A DNA stretch of 43,009 nucleotides, taken from NCBI GenBank assembly GCA_030065655.1, contig JASJDT010000017.1:1-43009 (forward strand), in the 5' to 3' direction. The DNA is from Desulfocapsaceae bacterium (GTDB lineage Bacteria > Desulfobacterota > Desulfobulbia > Desulfobulbales > Desulfocapsaceae). Position 1 is the first letter of the stretch. Every line of letters starts with the position of its first letter. The notes beneath the pieces are model-generated. The model saw only the letters and a program-made list of their open reading frames with translations. It did no database searches and was not told the DNA's origin. Made by a program: the position numbers and the translations under genes. This document shows positions 8,382 through 17,139 of this stretch, piece after piece.

Positions 8382-8483
8382 CTACGTTGGCGCTCCGCTC
8401 CATTGCGTCTCCACGACGACGACAGCAACTAGCGCCAGGCTGCTAATAAGGTTGATTGGTCGTGTAGTTAGAATATTCAGCAT
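8382..8483 (-). CDS. Valine-rich leader peptide of ilvBN (candidate ivbL-type)
   Basis: 33 codons from the ATG at 8483. The second half reads LALVAVVVVETQWSGAPT: five Val codons in a six-residue run preceded by Leu codons. A run of codons for the pathway products, just before a strong terminator hairpin and an ilvB gene, is the classic layout of E. coli ivbL (which also has Val runs). When valyl-/leucyl-tRNA is short the ribosome stalls here and the antiterminator should form. Weak points: no clear ribosome-binding site before the ATG (sequence cctattataccacg), so a leaderless start or a longer form beginning with GTG at 8573 cannot be excluded. The product itself is not expected to have a function. 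Confidence 0.8.
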   Translation of the reverse strand: MLNILTTRPINLISSLALVAVVVVETQWSGAPT

Positions 8484-8782
8484 CGTGGTATAATAGGGTT
8501 TACTGATAAATAATAATGTGCTTTTTTCTATATGAGAATCGTAACTAACAGAAATTGCCAGCAGGGTCAACACTATTTTTAAGTTTTGGTTTATTAATGG
8601 TTTTTTAGAAGACCTGTATTGAGAAGAACTTCAAGTAGCGTTTATTACCTTTTAATGTAAGCCGTCTGTCAGCCACCCATGGCGTTATAGCGACTCCAGT
8701 ATTGCGGCTCCAACGTTGCGGAATTGGCGGTCTGCATGCCTGTATAGTCTAAAGTGAACCAGACCTAGCGGAGAAGAGAAGA
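8484..8782. other. Divergent control region between ilv leader and alcohol dehydrogenase
   Basis: About 300 bases that must hold the reverse promoter of the ilv leader and the forward promoter of the alcohol dehydrogenase. A TTGACC on the reverse strand near 8568 is a possible -35, but no matching -10 at proper spacing is convincing. No other structure recognised. Confidence 0.35.
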
Positions 8783-9967
8783 ATGTCAATTGATTCATTT
8801 ACCATGAGCCCCTTGCCTGCAATACTCTTTGGTGCCGGCAAGGCCCAGATGTTACCGCAAACTTTGGCCGACTATGGGCGCTTGGTATTGCTGCTGGTTG
8901 GAGAGAGATCATTGCAGACGAATCCAGTTTGGCCGAAGCTTCAGGAAAGCATGGAGGATCTAGGCCTTGAAGTTCATATAGAAAAGATCACCGGGGAACC
9001 GTCCCCCAAGTTGGTGGATGCCATTGTCGAAGATTATCGACAGCATGATGTTGCGGTTGTTGCTGCCATTGGCGGCGGAGCTGTGCTCGACGGCGGCAAG
9101 GCGATTGCCGCCATGCTCACCATGGAAGGCAGTATCATTGAATATCTGGAAGGAGTTGGCAGCAGGGAGCCTGCAGGGACCAAAGTGCCATTTGTCGCTG
9201 TGCCGACAACCGCTGGAACCGGCAGTGAATTGACTTGTAATAGCGTCATCTCAGCGGTGAGCCGTGAAGGTTTTAAAAAGTCATTACGGCATGAAAACTT
9301 TATGCCCGATGCAGCCATTATAGATCCGGTCCTTACTGCCAACTGTCCTGATAAGGTAAGTGCTTTTTGCTCCATGGATGGGTTTAGTCAGTTAGTTGAA
9401 GCGTATCTTTCCAGTAAAGCTACCCCCATGACGGACGATCTGGCCCTGGGAGCTATAAGCCGGCTAGGCCGGCTGAACGGACCGCTCACGAGGATATGCC
9501 AGGGTAAGGCGGATCTCGCTGACCGGACGGCCATGTCCTATGGTGCGGCAATTTCAGGAATCTGCCTTGCCAATGCAGGGCTTGGCATCATTCACGGGTT
9601 TGCTTCGGTTCTTGGTGGCCTTTTTCCCATACCCCATGGTGCAGTCTGCGCCACGCTCCTAGCTGTCTGCAACAGGGTGACCCTGACCAAGCTGCAAAAA
9701 GAGCAAAGCGACTCAGTCGCTTTACAAAAATATGCCAGGCTCGGTAGAATATTTAGCAACAGAGAAAAAGCCAGCGACCGCTTTTACCAGGAGAGCTTTA
9801 TCGAGATGCTGATCGAACTCACCGAACTCGTACAGCCGGCACCGTTGAGCAGCTATGGCATAACATTCTCGGATCTTGAGACCATCGCCGTGCAGAGTGG
9901 TTGTAAGAACAATCCCATAGAATTAGACGTGGGTGAACGCAAAGAGATACTCAAAGAATTGCTTTAA
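8783..9967 (+). CDS. Iron-type (group III) alcohol dehydrogenase with altered metal site
   Basis: 394 aa, usual length for the family, which oxidises alcohols or reduces aldehydes with NAD(P)H using a catalytic metal. The fold motifs are intact: GGGAVLDGGKAIA about residues 98-110 for the dinucleotide, PTTAGTGSE about 141-149, and GLGIIHGFASVLGGLFPIPH about 266-285. Compared with FucO-type enzymes (Asp, His four residues later, His, and His 14 residues after that), D199, H271 and H285 are kept, but the second ligand is Q203 (SMDGFSQLVEAY, normally DALTHxxE) and the extra conserved His, four after H271, is S275. Metal use and activity are therefore uncertain. ATG follows cggagaagagaag. Stands alone; substrate unknown. 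Confidence 0.86.
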   Translation: MSIDSFTMSPLPAILFGAGKAQMLPQTLADYGRLVLLLVGERSLQTNPVWPKLQESMEDLGLEVHIEKITGEPSPKLVDAIVEDYRQHDVAVVAAIGGGAVLDGGKAIAAMLTMEGSIIEYLEGVGSREPAGTKVPFVAVPTTAGTGSELTCNSVISAVSREGFKKSLRHENFMPDAAIIDPVLTANCPDKVSAFCSMDGFSQLVEAYLSSKATPMTDDLALGAISRLGRLNGPLTRICQGKADLADRTAMSYGAAISGICLANAGLGIIHGFASVLGGLFPIPHGAVCATLLAVCNRVTLTKLQKEQSDSVALQKYARLGRIFSNREKASDRFYQESFIEMLIELTELVQPAPLSSYGITFSDLETIAVQSGCKNNPIELDVGERKEILKELL

Positions 9968-10063
9968 TAGAAAAATCCTTCTAGGTTAAGCAAGCCCTCT
10001 ACTCCGTGGATCCTGGAAAAAACGACCTGGAAGCGGCTGGTCAGCGAAAGCCGGTCTCCACCA

Positions 10064-10645
10064 TCAGCTGAATGTAGCTGCTATGTCACGACCAAACTGT
10101 CGGGCTTTGTCGAGCTCCTCGGGGGTGTTGCTGAGCGCCTTTTTTTCATCCACACTCCTGACCACGAATTTACCGCCATATTCAACATCGACGGTATCGA
10201 AATAGGATTTGGCAATGAGTTCGCAGGCATCGAAAACCTTTGGTCCTTTGGTGGCAGCGGTTGCCAGCAGATAACCTTTTCGCTGGTCTTCCTGTCTGAC
10301 CCGTTGTTTGAGAAGATACTTTCTGCTCCAGCGGGCTTGGAAACGGTCGATGAAGATTTTCATCTGGGCACTTGGTCCGTAAAAATATACCGGGGTAACC
10401 AGAAAGATTATATCGGCTTTATCAGCTTTCTCGTAGAGTTCGATCATATCGTCTTTGATGACGCACATTCCCGTTTTTTCACATCCTCCACAGCCTTTGC
10501 AGGGATGATAATCTTGCAGACCATGCAGATAGACCGAGTCAACACTACATTGCATAGCCTCTTTGATACCCTCAATCACGGTATTTACCAGAGTCTCACT
10601 GTTACCCTTTTTGCGTGGACTGCCAAGTACGACAAGAATGTTCAT
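10064..10645 (-). CDS. NADPH-dependent FMN reductase family iron-sulfur flavoprotein
   Basis: 193 aa flavodoxin-like protein. The FMN phosphate loop is GSPRKKGNSETLV (8-20), and the flavin-binding TPVYFYGPSAQMK loop is near 84-96. Between them, C49, C52, C55 and C61 (HPCKGCGGCEKTGMC) form the compact C-x2-C-x2-C-x5-C motif of the Isf family, which holds a [4Fe-4S] cluster next to FMN and passes electrons from ferredoxin, or reduces oxygen/peroxide or quinones in anaerobes. ATG follows gaggagaaaat. Single gene; its upstream region has the inverted repeat TGACAA-10-TTGTCA at 10690-10711, a possible operator. Partner and substrate unknown. Confidence 0.88.
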   Translation of the reverse strand: MNILVVLGSPRKKGNSETLVNTVIEGIKEAMQCSVDSVYLHGLQDYHPCKGCGGCEKTGMCVIKDDMIELYEKADKADIIFLVTPVYFYGPSAQMKIFIDRFQARWSRKYLLKQRVRQEDQRKGYLLATAATKGPKVFDACELIAKSYFDTVDVEYGGKFVVRSVDEKKALSNTPEELDKARQFGRDIAATFS

Positions 10646-11137
10646 ATTTTCTCCTCGTCAATCAGAATGTTCTATGCTGTGCCGAATGGTGACAATTTTT
10701 TGGTGTTGTCAAAATTATACTTGTAGTTTCTTCGGCTTACTTACTTGTATTGCTGGCTTTGGCGGCTGCCTCCAGCGCTGCAGCGATTTTATCAATGCCT
10801 GACAATTATTACGGCACCGGTTGGTTTTTGCTGGCTTTTCAAACTGGCCAATTTTATATTAGTTCTGTTGATGCGTAATATTAGAATTTTAGAAGCTGAC
10901 AGAGCACTTTGATCATTGTACCGGTAAAGGCTGATAAGTTAAAGAAACTTTATCAAAAATCGATGCTTAGTTATGGGGGTACAGTAACCTCGGGATATTT
11001 TTTCCAGGTAATGCTACAATGTAGGAGCTGAAAGTGGTTGCTATATTCGCGACTTTATGCTCCTCTGGCTCTGTTATAGTAGTAATGGTAAGATCGTTAG
11101 AGGAAGTGACTGGTGTAATTTATTAGTGGAGGAGAAA
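10646..11137. other. Divergent intergenic region before nfnA
   Basis: About 490 bases between the divergent flavoprotein and nfnA genes. It holds an inverted repeat TGACAA (10690-10695) / TTGTCA (10706-10711) upstream of the flavoprotein start. Short frames here have no ribosome-binding sites or recognisable products. No confident promoter seen. Confidence 0.35.
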
Positions 11138-11974
11138 ATGTTTAAAATCGTGAGGCGCGAAGAGTTGTCTGAAGGTACCGTGGTTCTGAATGAAATTGAA
11201 GCTCCACAAATTGCCAAGAAAGCTCTTCCAGGTCAGTTTGTCATTCTCAAGTCCGGAGAGGATGGCGAGAGAATACCCTTGACTATGGCGGATACGGACA
11301 AAGAAAAAGGGACCATTACGATCATTTATATGGTTGTTGGTAAATCCACAGAGCTTTTCAAGACTCTTCAGGTCGGTGATGGCTATGAGGATGTCATCGG
11401 GCCGCTTGGCAAGCCAACCCATCTCGAAAAGGTGGGGAAAGTAGTCTGTGTAGGCGGGGGCACGGGAGTAGCCGTACTCCACCCGATTACTCGGGCGCTC
11501 AAGCAAATAGGCAATGATGTTACCTGCATTATCGGGGCACGCAACAAAGGGCTGCTCATGCTTGAAGATCAAATGCGGGAGGCCTCGCATGATTTGCGAA
11601 TCTGTACCGACGACGGCTCCTACGGTCACCACGGTTTCGTTACCGATGTGCTGGCCGATGTGCTGGCCGGCGGCGATATCAAAGAGGTTGTTGCCATTGG
11701 TCCGGTACCGATGATGAAAGCGGTGTCAAATATGACCAGGGAATACAATGTGCCAACCTTGGTGAGCTTGAATCCCATCATGGTGGATGGCACGGGAATG
11801 TGCGGTGGTTGTCGGGTTTCAGTCGGAGGAGAGACCAAATTTGCTTGTGTGGACGGACCCGAGTTTGACGGCCACCTTGTTGATTTTGATGAACTGAATC
11901 TCAGGCTGCGCGCCTATCTCGACGATGAAAAAAATTGCCACAGAGACTTTTGCACGATTCGTGATGCGCAGTAG
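11138..11974 (+). CDS. nfnA: NADH-dependent ferredoxin:NADP oxidoreductase, small subunit (SudB/NfnA type)
   Basis: 278 aa from the ATG at 11138, preceded by gtggaggagaaa; an in-frame extension to 11057 has no such site. Domains: FAD-binding barrel (GQFVILK ... RIPLTMAD, about 32-52), NAD-binding domain with GGGTGVA (106-112) and GPVPMMKA, and a C-terminal [2Fe-2S] site with C222, C225 and C237 (DGTGMCGGCRV ... FACVDG). D217 lies where the family uses Asp as the fourth ligand. With NfnB it makes the cytosolic flavin-based bifurcating complex that couples NADPH, NAD and ferredoxin. The old name sulfide dehydrogenase also applies to this family. nfnB follows after 89 bases, presumably in one transcript. 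Confidence 0.93.
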   Translation: MFKIVRREELSEGTVVLNEIEAPQIAKKALPGQFVILKSGEDGERIPLTMADTDKEKGTITIIYMVVGKSTELFKTLQVGDGYEDVIGPLGKPTHLEKVGKVVCVGGGTGVAVLHPITRALKQIGNDVTCIIGARNKGLLMLEDQMREASHDLRICTDDGSYGHHGFVTDVLADVLAGGDIKEVVAIGPVPMMKAVSNMTREYNVPTLVSLNPIMVDGTGMCGGCRVSVGGETKFACVDGPEFDGHLVDFDELNLRLRAYLDDEKNCHRDFCTIRDAQ

Positions 11975-12063
11975 CGGTTTCCTGAAATAACCTGGTGTCG
12001 AATTAAGCGGATACCACCACTATATAGACAAGATAGTTGCGAGTAATTTCTACGGAGGAAAAA

Positions 12064-13476
12064 ATGGCTGAGCAAGGAGCAAAGAAGCAGAAAAACCCCA
12101 GAGTTGCCATGCCCGAGCAGGAACCCAAGGTAAGGGCCAGGAATTTTCTCGAGGTCCCTACAGGATATACTGTCAAAATGGCCCAGGAAGAGGCTGTCCG
12201 TTGCCTGCAGTGCAAGAAACCCGGATGTGTTGATGGTTGTCCGGTTGGGGTTGATATTCCCGGTTTTATAGATTTAATAGCCCAGGGCGATATGACCGGG
12301 GCTATTCGCAACCTGTGGGCAAAAAATGCTCTCCCCGCTGTTTGCGGACGCGTCTGTCCCCAGGAAATTCAGTGCGAGGGCAAATGTATCGTCGGTAAGA
12401 AGGGTGAGCCTGTGGCAATCGGCAACCTTGAACGTTTTGCTGCTGATTATGAAAGGGAATTCGGTACAGGTGAACTTCCTCCGGTGGAACCAGCAACAGG
12501 TAAGAAAGTAGCTGTTGTCGGTTCCGGACCGTCAGGACTCACTGTTGCCGGTGATCTGATCCTCAAAGGTCATGATGTCACTATTCTTGAAGCCTTTCAC
12601 AAGCCAGGTGGCGTTTTGGTTTATGGTATTCCTGAGTTCAGACTGCCCAAGGAAATCGTGGCTCAGGAGGTGGACTTTCTCAGTAGACTGGGGGCAAAGG
12701 TTGAGTGCAACGTCGTTGTCGGCCGCACGGTTTCCATCGACGAACTCTTCGAGCAGGGCTATGATGCCGTCTATGTTGGAGTTGGCGCCGGCCTGCCTCG
12801 TTTCATGAATATTCCGGGAGAAAATTATGTAGGTATTCTTTCTGCCAATGAGTACCTGACCCGTGCGAATCTGATGAAGGCATATAAATTTCCGGATGTG
12901 GATACGCCGATTCCCATGGGTAAGAACGTGGTGGTTCTCGGTGCCGGAAACGTTGCCATGGATTCTGCCAGAACGGCAATGCGGCTCGGTGCCGAAAGCG
13001 TGAAAATAGTTTATCGCCGTTCTCGGGAAGAGATGCCTGCCAGAATCGCCGAAATCCATCACGCCGAGGAAGAGGGCATCGAACTCTTCCTGCTGACCAA
13101 TCCTACCCGCTATCTGGGTAATGAGGACGGACGTCTCACCGGCATGGAATGTCTGAAAATGGAACTTGGTGAACCTGACGATTCCGGGCGTCGGCGGCCG
13201 GTAGCAGTAGAAGGATCAGAATTTGAGCTAGAATGCGATTTGTGTATTGTCGCCGTTGGTTCCGGAGCAAATCCATTACTTACCAGTGAAACACCTGACA
13301 TGGCCTTGAATAAATGGGGCAATGTCGTTGCCGATCTGAAAACCGGGAAAACCACTAAAAAAGGCGTGTGGGCCGGAGGTGATATCGTCACCGGGGCAGC
13401 CACCGTTATTCTGGCCATGGGGGCAGGCAGAGATGCGGCCAACTCCATCCACGATTATCTGACTCTGGGCTGGTAA
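12064..13476 (+). CDS. nfnB: NADH-dependent ferredoxin:NADP oxidoreductase, large subunit (SudA/NfnB, GltD-like)
   Basis: 470 aa from the ATG at 12064 after tacggaggaaaaa; the frame extends upstream but without a site. N-terminal region with two [4Fe-4S] motifs: C47, C50, C55, C59 (CLQCKKPGCVDGC) and C94, C98, C104, C108 (CGRVCPQEIQCEGKC). Then FAD-binding VAVVGSGPSGLTVAG near 150, GGVLVYGIPEFRLPK, NADPH-binding VVVLGAGNVAMDSARTA near 288, and the C-terminal AGGDIVTGAATVILAMGAGR that closes the FAD site. NfnB carries the bifurcating FAD. The same architecture occurs in GltD, but the nfnA partner and absence of gltB settle the call. Followed by a strong terminator. Confidence 0.94.
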   Translation: MAEQGAKKQKNPRVAMPEQEPKVRARNFLEVPTGYTVKMAQEEAVRCLQCKKPGCVDGCPVGVDIPGFIDLIAQGDMTGAIRNLWAKNALPAVCGRVCPQEIQCEGKCIVGKKGEPVAIGNLERFAADYEREFGTGELPPVEPATGKKVAVVGSGPSGLTVAGDLILKGHDVTILEAFHKPGGVLVYGIPEFRLPKEIVAQEVDFLSRLGAKVECNVVVGRTVSIDELFEQGYDAVYVGVGAGLPRFMNIPGENYVGILSANEYLTRANLMKAYKFPDVDTPIPMGKNVVVLGAGNVAMDSARTAMRLGAESVKIVYRRSREEMPARIAEIHHAEEEGIELFLLTNPTRYLGNEDGRLTGMECLKMELGEPDDSGRRRPVAVEGSEFELECDLCIVAVGSGANPLLTSETPDMALNKWGNVVADLKTGKTTKKGVWAGGDIVTGAATVILAMGAGRDAANSIHDYLTLGW

Positions 13477-13496
13477 GCCAACGGTCTGTAACCAAT

Positions 13497-13537
13497 AAAA
13501 AAACCGGGCCATCGTTTAACGATGTGTCCGGTTTTTT
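13497..13537 (+). terminator. Intrinsic terminator after nfnB
   Basis: Stem AAAACCGG ... CCGGTTTT with an inner CATCG/CGATG helix and a TTTA loop, followed by a T-run (13532-13537). It also starts with an A-run, so it could serve the reverse gene ending at 13596. Confidence 0.85.
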
Positions 13538-13595
13538 GTATGTGGAGGACCGAAAGAAAAGACTTGAAGTAGGAATTCTCTGGAAGTAGGGGAAA

Positions 13596-13847
13596 TCAAC
13601 AGTCGCAGTCAAGCTTATGGCAGGCTATGCAATAGACGCGAAACCTGATTACCTCGGTAAAAAGATCCGTGCCGTTCTCTTCATCATATCGGCGGGCTTC
13701 ACTCATGATTTTCTCATCACTTTCTCCTGCGTAGATAATGGAGATAAGATTGGTATTATCCAGTAGATATTGTGAACGTTCCTCGGCTGATAGTGTAGCC
13801 AGATAATCGTCCATGCAGAATCTTATTTTGTCCCTTTTTCTTCCCAT
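13596..13847 (-). CDS. Small Cys-tailed protein of unknown function (83 aa)
   Basis: Begins MGRKRDKIRFCMDDYLATLS and ends VYCIACHKLDCDC, so four Cys and one His are packed into the last dozen residues (C-x2-C-H-x3-C-x-C). This could bind a metal or be redox-active, but no family is recognised. The central part is acidic and helical (SAEERSQYLL, EKIMSEARRYDEENG). The start is uncertain: the ATG at 13847 has only a weak upstream site. It faces nfnB with a shared terminator between. Codon use and the ordered Cys tail favour a real gene; function unknown. Confidence 0.6.
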   Translation of the reverse strand: MGRKRDKIRFCMDDYLATLSAEERSQYLLDNTNLISIIYAGESDEKIMSEARRYDEENGTDLFTEVIRFRVYCIACHKLDCDC

Positions 13848-14531
13848 CGCATTTCAGCCCATTTGTAGGTATTGACCGGTATATTCTGTCAGATGTTAGA
13901 CGGAGCGGCTGGCCAATACAATTGTTTATTTCCCCTGTATATTGACTCTCATTCACCTTCATTCCTGCGAGGCGAGCGAGAACATTACACTATGACATTG
14001 GTCTCTTCAAGCTGAATTTAATTCTAACGCGGTCAAGATAAGGCTCATAACAGCGATGGCTGGAATGGTTTGGTTTGAAGAAGTGTTTGATAAATGCCAG
14101 ATCGTGAATTTGCAATGATACGTTTTTTTGGTTTTGGATTTGTTTTCTCGAACAAGGCCCTGCAGAGGTTGAAAAAAGCAATAGATACAATGTCGCAGAC
14201 AAATTAGCTACCAGGCGGTGATGCTTGAACTTTTAACCAAATATCTAATAACTTGAATGTACATAGCCTTACTATCTTCTTACAAAGGCAATATTGAGCC
14301 CTTAAAAACACCTTAAGGGATATGCCGGTTTTGTGCTGCCATTCAGACTCTGGAATTTTTATGCCGTTCTGGTAACATAGTGAAGGCCGTACCCTTTGGA
14401 TCTTCCACTGATGTTGTCATTTATCGGTAAACATGATGAAGGAAGTTATCGAGTTGTGACTTACCGGCAATGTCTGACTGGGATAACGGGGTGGTCGTAA
14501 GATTTTAGTTTAAGATGGAGGAAATGAAATA
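13848..14531. other. Long gene-free stretch before the lytic transglycosylase
   Basis: About 680 bases with no frame I can support. A short inverted repeat CCCTTAA/TTAAGGG lies at 14299-14305 and 14313-14319. No tRNA-like or riboswitch-like fold recognised. A small RNA cannot be excluded. Confidence 0.35.
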
Positions 14532-15926
14532 ATGCAGTTGCGGTCTAAAATAATACTTAGTGTTATCCTGGTTCTGGTTGCAAGCATGCCCCTGTTTTTT
14601 TTGATAATGGGACCTGGTGGAGAAGCCGTCAAAAGGAAGATTGTTTTTGGGAAGAAGGATGGATTAACAGCGATTATTGACTCAGCTTCTCTGAAAATAC
14701 TCACTGCCAATAATGGCAACTCCTATTACATCTATCGCTCCAAGCCCACTGGTTTCGAGTATGATCTCGCCCGAAAGTTTGCTGAACACCTGGAAGTAGA
14801 GCTGGAGATAATAACCCCTGGCTGGAATGAGTTGATTCCGTCTCTAAAGGAGGGTGAGGGCGATATCATTGCTGCCGGTATGACCATCACTGAGCAGAGG
14901 GAGGAAGAGGTTGCCTTTTCTTCTCCGTATATGACAGTTCAACAGAAGCTGATTCATCACAAACTGGTTCATGGACCAAAAGATATCGAGGACCTCAGCG
15001 CCAAGGAAATTCATGTCCGCCGAAATACATCATATCACCAGCGCCTTATGGAACTGCGGGAAAACGGGGTTGATATCACTATTGTTCTCCATGATGATAT
15101 TCCCACCGAGGAATTGATCCGCCTTGTCCATGAGCGGGAAATACCATTTACCGTGGCCGACTCCAACATTGCTTTATTAAACAGAAGGTACTTTCCCGAC
15201 ATCCGCATCGGTATGGCTCTTGAGGAAGAGCAATTTCTGGGGTGGGCAGTAGCTCGTGAAAACCAGGAATTGCTGGCCAGAATTAATACCTTTTTGGAGG
15301 AAATGGAAGAACACGGAGGTCTGGGTAAAATCTATGAGAAGTATTACGGAGCAGTCGAGGTTTTTGATTATTTTGATTTGAAAAAATTCCATGAACGGAT
15401 TGAAAGCCGTCTGCCCAAATATAAGGCTACCATCAAACAGGAGTCCCAAAAATTTGGTTTTGACTGGCGCCTGATCGCGGCTCAGGTCTATCAGGAATCG
15501 CATTTTAACCCAAAGGCCAGGAGTTATACTGGGGTCAAAGGACTCATGCAGGTTACCCTGGCAACTGCCAGAGAAATGGGTATTGATAACCGCCTTGATC
15601 CCCAGCAGAGTCTCAAGGCTGGTATCAGGTACCTCAATAAATTATATGAGCGTTTTGACGAGATTGAAGATAGAGAACAACGTCTTCTTTTTGCCATGGC
15701 CGGCTATAATATTGGTTATGGGCATATCCGCGATGCCCAGAAACTGGCAGTGGACGAAGGGCTTGATCCCAAGAGATGGTCGTCCATGAAGAAGGTTCTT
15801 CCTTATCTCATGCAACGTAAATATTATAAAAAAACAACCTACGGCTATGCTCGAGGCAGGGAAGCGCTGACCTATGTGGAACGTATTCGCACCTATTATG
15901 ATATTCTAAAGCAGAAAGCAAAGTAA
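14532..15926 (+). CDS. Membrane-bound lytic murein transglycosylase, MltF-like
   Basis: 464 aa, two domains as in E. coli MltF. An N-terminal membrane anchor or signal (about 6-26, no lipobox Cys) leads to a periplasmic solute-binding-like domain of family 3 (about 35-265: GFEYDLARKFAEHLEVEL, LKEGEGDIIAAGMTIT), which in MltF is regulatory. The C-terminal GH23/SLT domain (about 295-450) has catalytic E322 in QVYQESHFNPKARSYTGVKG, then LMQV and AGYNIGYGHI. It cuts the MurNAc-GlcNAc bond of peptidoglycan to give 1,6-anhydro ends, for wall remodelling. ATG preceded by gatggaggaaatgaaata. Monocistronic. Assignment firm; a mltF symbol would be by analogy. Confidence 0.92.
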   Translation: MQLRSKIILSVILVLVASMPLFFLIMGPGGEAVKRKIVFGKKDGLTAIIDSASLKILTANNGNSYYIYRSKPTGFEYDLARKFAEHLEVELEIITPGWNELIPSLKEGEGDIIAAGMTITEQREEEVAFSSPYMTVQQKLIHHKLVHGPKDIEDLSAKEIHVRRNTSYHQRLMELRENGVDITIVLHDDIPTEELIRLVHEREIPFTVADSNIALLNRRYFPDIRIGMALEEEQFLGWAVARENQELLARINTFLEEMEEHGGLGKIYEKYYGAVEVFDYFDLKKFHERIESRLPKYKATIKQESQKFGFDWRLIAAQVYQESHFNPKARSYTGVKGLMQVTLATAREMGIDNRLDPQQSLKAGIRYLNKLYERFDEIEDREQRLLFAMAGYNIGYGHIRDAQKLAVDEGLDPKRWSSMKKVLPYLMQRKYYKKTTYGYARGREALTYVERIRTYYDILKQKAK

Positions 15927-15995
15927 TAGGAGCCTTGATCTGAGAAAAAATAGCAATTCTCCGACACACTCCTCAACATAATACCTATATCGTGC

Positions 15996-16856
15996 TTACA
16001 TGGAACTGACACCGTTGCGGAAGGTGTGGGCGCGGTAGGTACCTAAAATCGTCACTCTCTTGGCAAAAAAGTTGAGTTCATCCAGGGCCAGCTGAAGGGA
16101 GCGGTCTTCGGTATGCCCTTCGACGTCGGCATAAAAACGGGCAACATTAAAATGTTTGTCGACGTAGCTTTCCAGCTTAACCATCTGGACGCAATTAGTG
16201 GCGAATCCTCCCAGAGCCTTATAGAGTGCTGCGGGAATATTCCGTACCTCAAAGGCAAAGCTGGTGATATAGTCATTGCCCATCTCATGGATTGGTACAT
16301 CATTGTGGCGTGAGAAAACCAGGAAGCGAGTAGTGTTATGGGCGGCATCCTGGATATCGCGTTCGAGCACATCAAGTCCATAGATGTCTGCTGCAAGCTC
16401 AGACGCAATAGCTGACTGGCTTGGATCATTCCATTTCTTTATGTCAGAAGCTCCCTTGGCGGTATCAGCAACTACGTGGCTGGTCAGGCCAAGCTTTTCA
16501 ATGATTTTCTTGCACTGGGGAATAGCGTGGACATGACTGTGGACGTCGGTTATCTGGTCAATCTTTGCACCTGGGATACCAAGCAGGCAATGTCGAATCT
16601 TTTGGAAAAATTCCCCGATGATAAAAAGATCACCACTGGGAATGAGATGATGGACGTCGGCAACCCGGCCGGCGAGGCTGTTGTCCACAGGAATCATTGC
16701 CAGGTCGGCCTTCCCTTCACGTACCGCCCGAAAGGCCGCGTCGAAGGAGACAGAAGGGACAGTCTGCAAATCAGGATAGGCAATCCGGCAGGCCAGATCC
16801 GAGTATGCGCCCGCCATCCCCTGGAAGGCAATCGATGTATATGTTCTTTTAGTCAT
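15996..16856 (-). CDS. pheA: Prephenate dehydratase with C-terminal ACT domain
   Basis: 286 aa from the ATG at 16856 (MTKRTYTSIAFQGMAGAYSD); the frame extends 18 codons to 16910, but neither start has a good ribosome-binding site. Converts prephenate to phenylpyruvate in phenylalanine synthesis. Catalytic-domain motifs: FQGMAGAYSDLA at the N-terminus, VPVDNSLAG-like MIPVDNSLAGRVADVHHL, and AAHNTTRFLVFSR with the TRF motif. The ACT domain (about 195-280) binds Phe; here the usual ESRP motif is replaced by LESYVD (KLESYVDKHFNVARFYADVEGH), a variant I associate with the alphaproteobacterial branch of monofunctional enzymes. No chorismate mutase domain. It converges on the transglycosylase and has no operon partner. 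Confidence 0.93.
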   Translation of the reverse strand: MTKRTYTSIAFQGMAGAYSDLACRIAYPDLQTVPSVSFDAAFRAVREGKADLAMIPVDNSLAGRVADVHHLIPSGDLFIIGEFFQKIRHCLLGIPGAKIDQITDVHSHVHAIPQCKKIIEKLGLTSHVVADTAKGASDIKKWNDPSQSAIASELAADIYGLDVLERDIQDAAHNTTRFLVFSRHNDVPIHEMGNDYITSFAFEVRNIPAALYKALGGFATNCVQMVKLESYVDKHFNVARFYADVEGHTEDRSLQLALDELNFFAKRVTILGTYRAHTFRNGVSSM

Positions 16857-17139
16857 CTTGTCGTAGTTGGTAATATAGGAGGTTGCATCCGGACAAGCAG
16901 CTATGGCCACATCCGATTCTGGTGCAGTATCCTACCCAGCAATAGCTGTTGAGGCAACAGCTTTCTCCGGTATTCCTTGAATAGACTGTGGACCTTATTG
17001 TTTTATGCATTGCCTGATTGCAGGTGGGCAAGAGGGTAACATGGATTACAGATGGCTTTTTGGTAATTCGTGACCATTATTATTAGGTATTGAGCATACC
17101 TGTTTTATGCAATAGTTTTAAAGAGGTCAATTCTTTACC

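Noticed and set aside
8484-8573. Longer form of the ilv leader peptide from GTG at 8573
   Set aside because: No ribosome-binding site, and the extra N-terminus has no regulatory codon run; kept only as an alternative start.
13990-14202. 70-codon reverse frame in the long intergenic gap
   Set aside because: No start signal and low-complexity sequence; not supportable.
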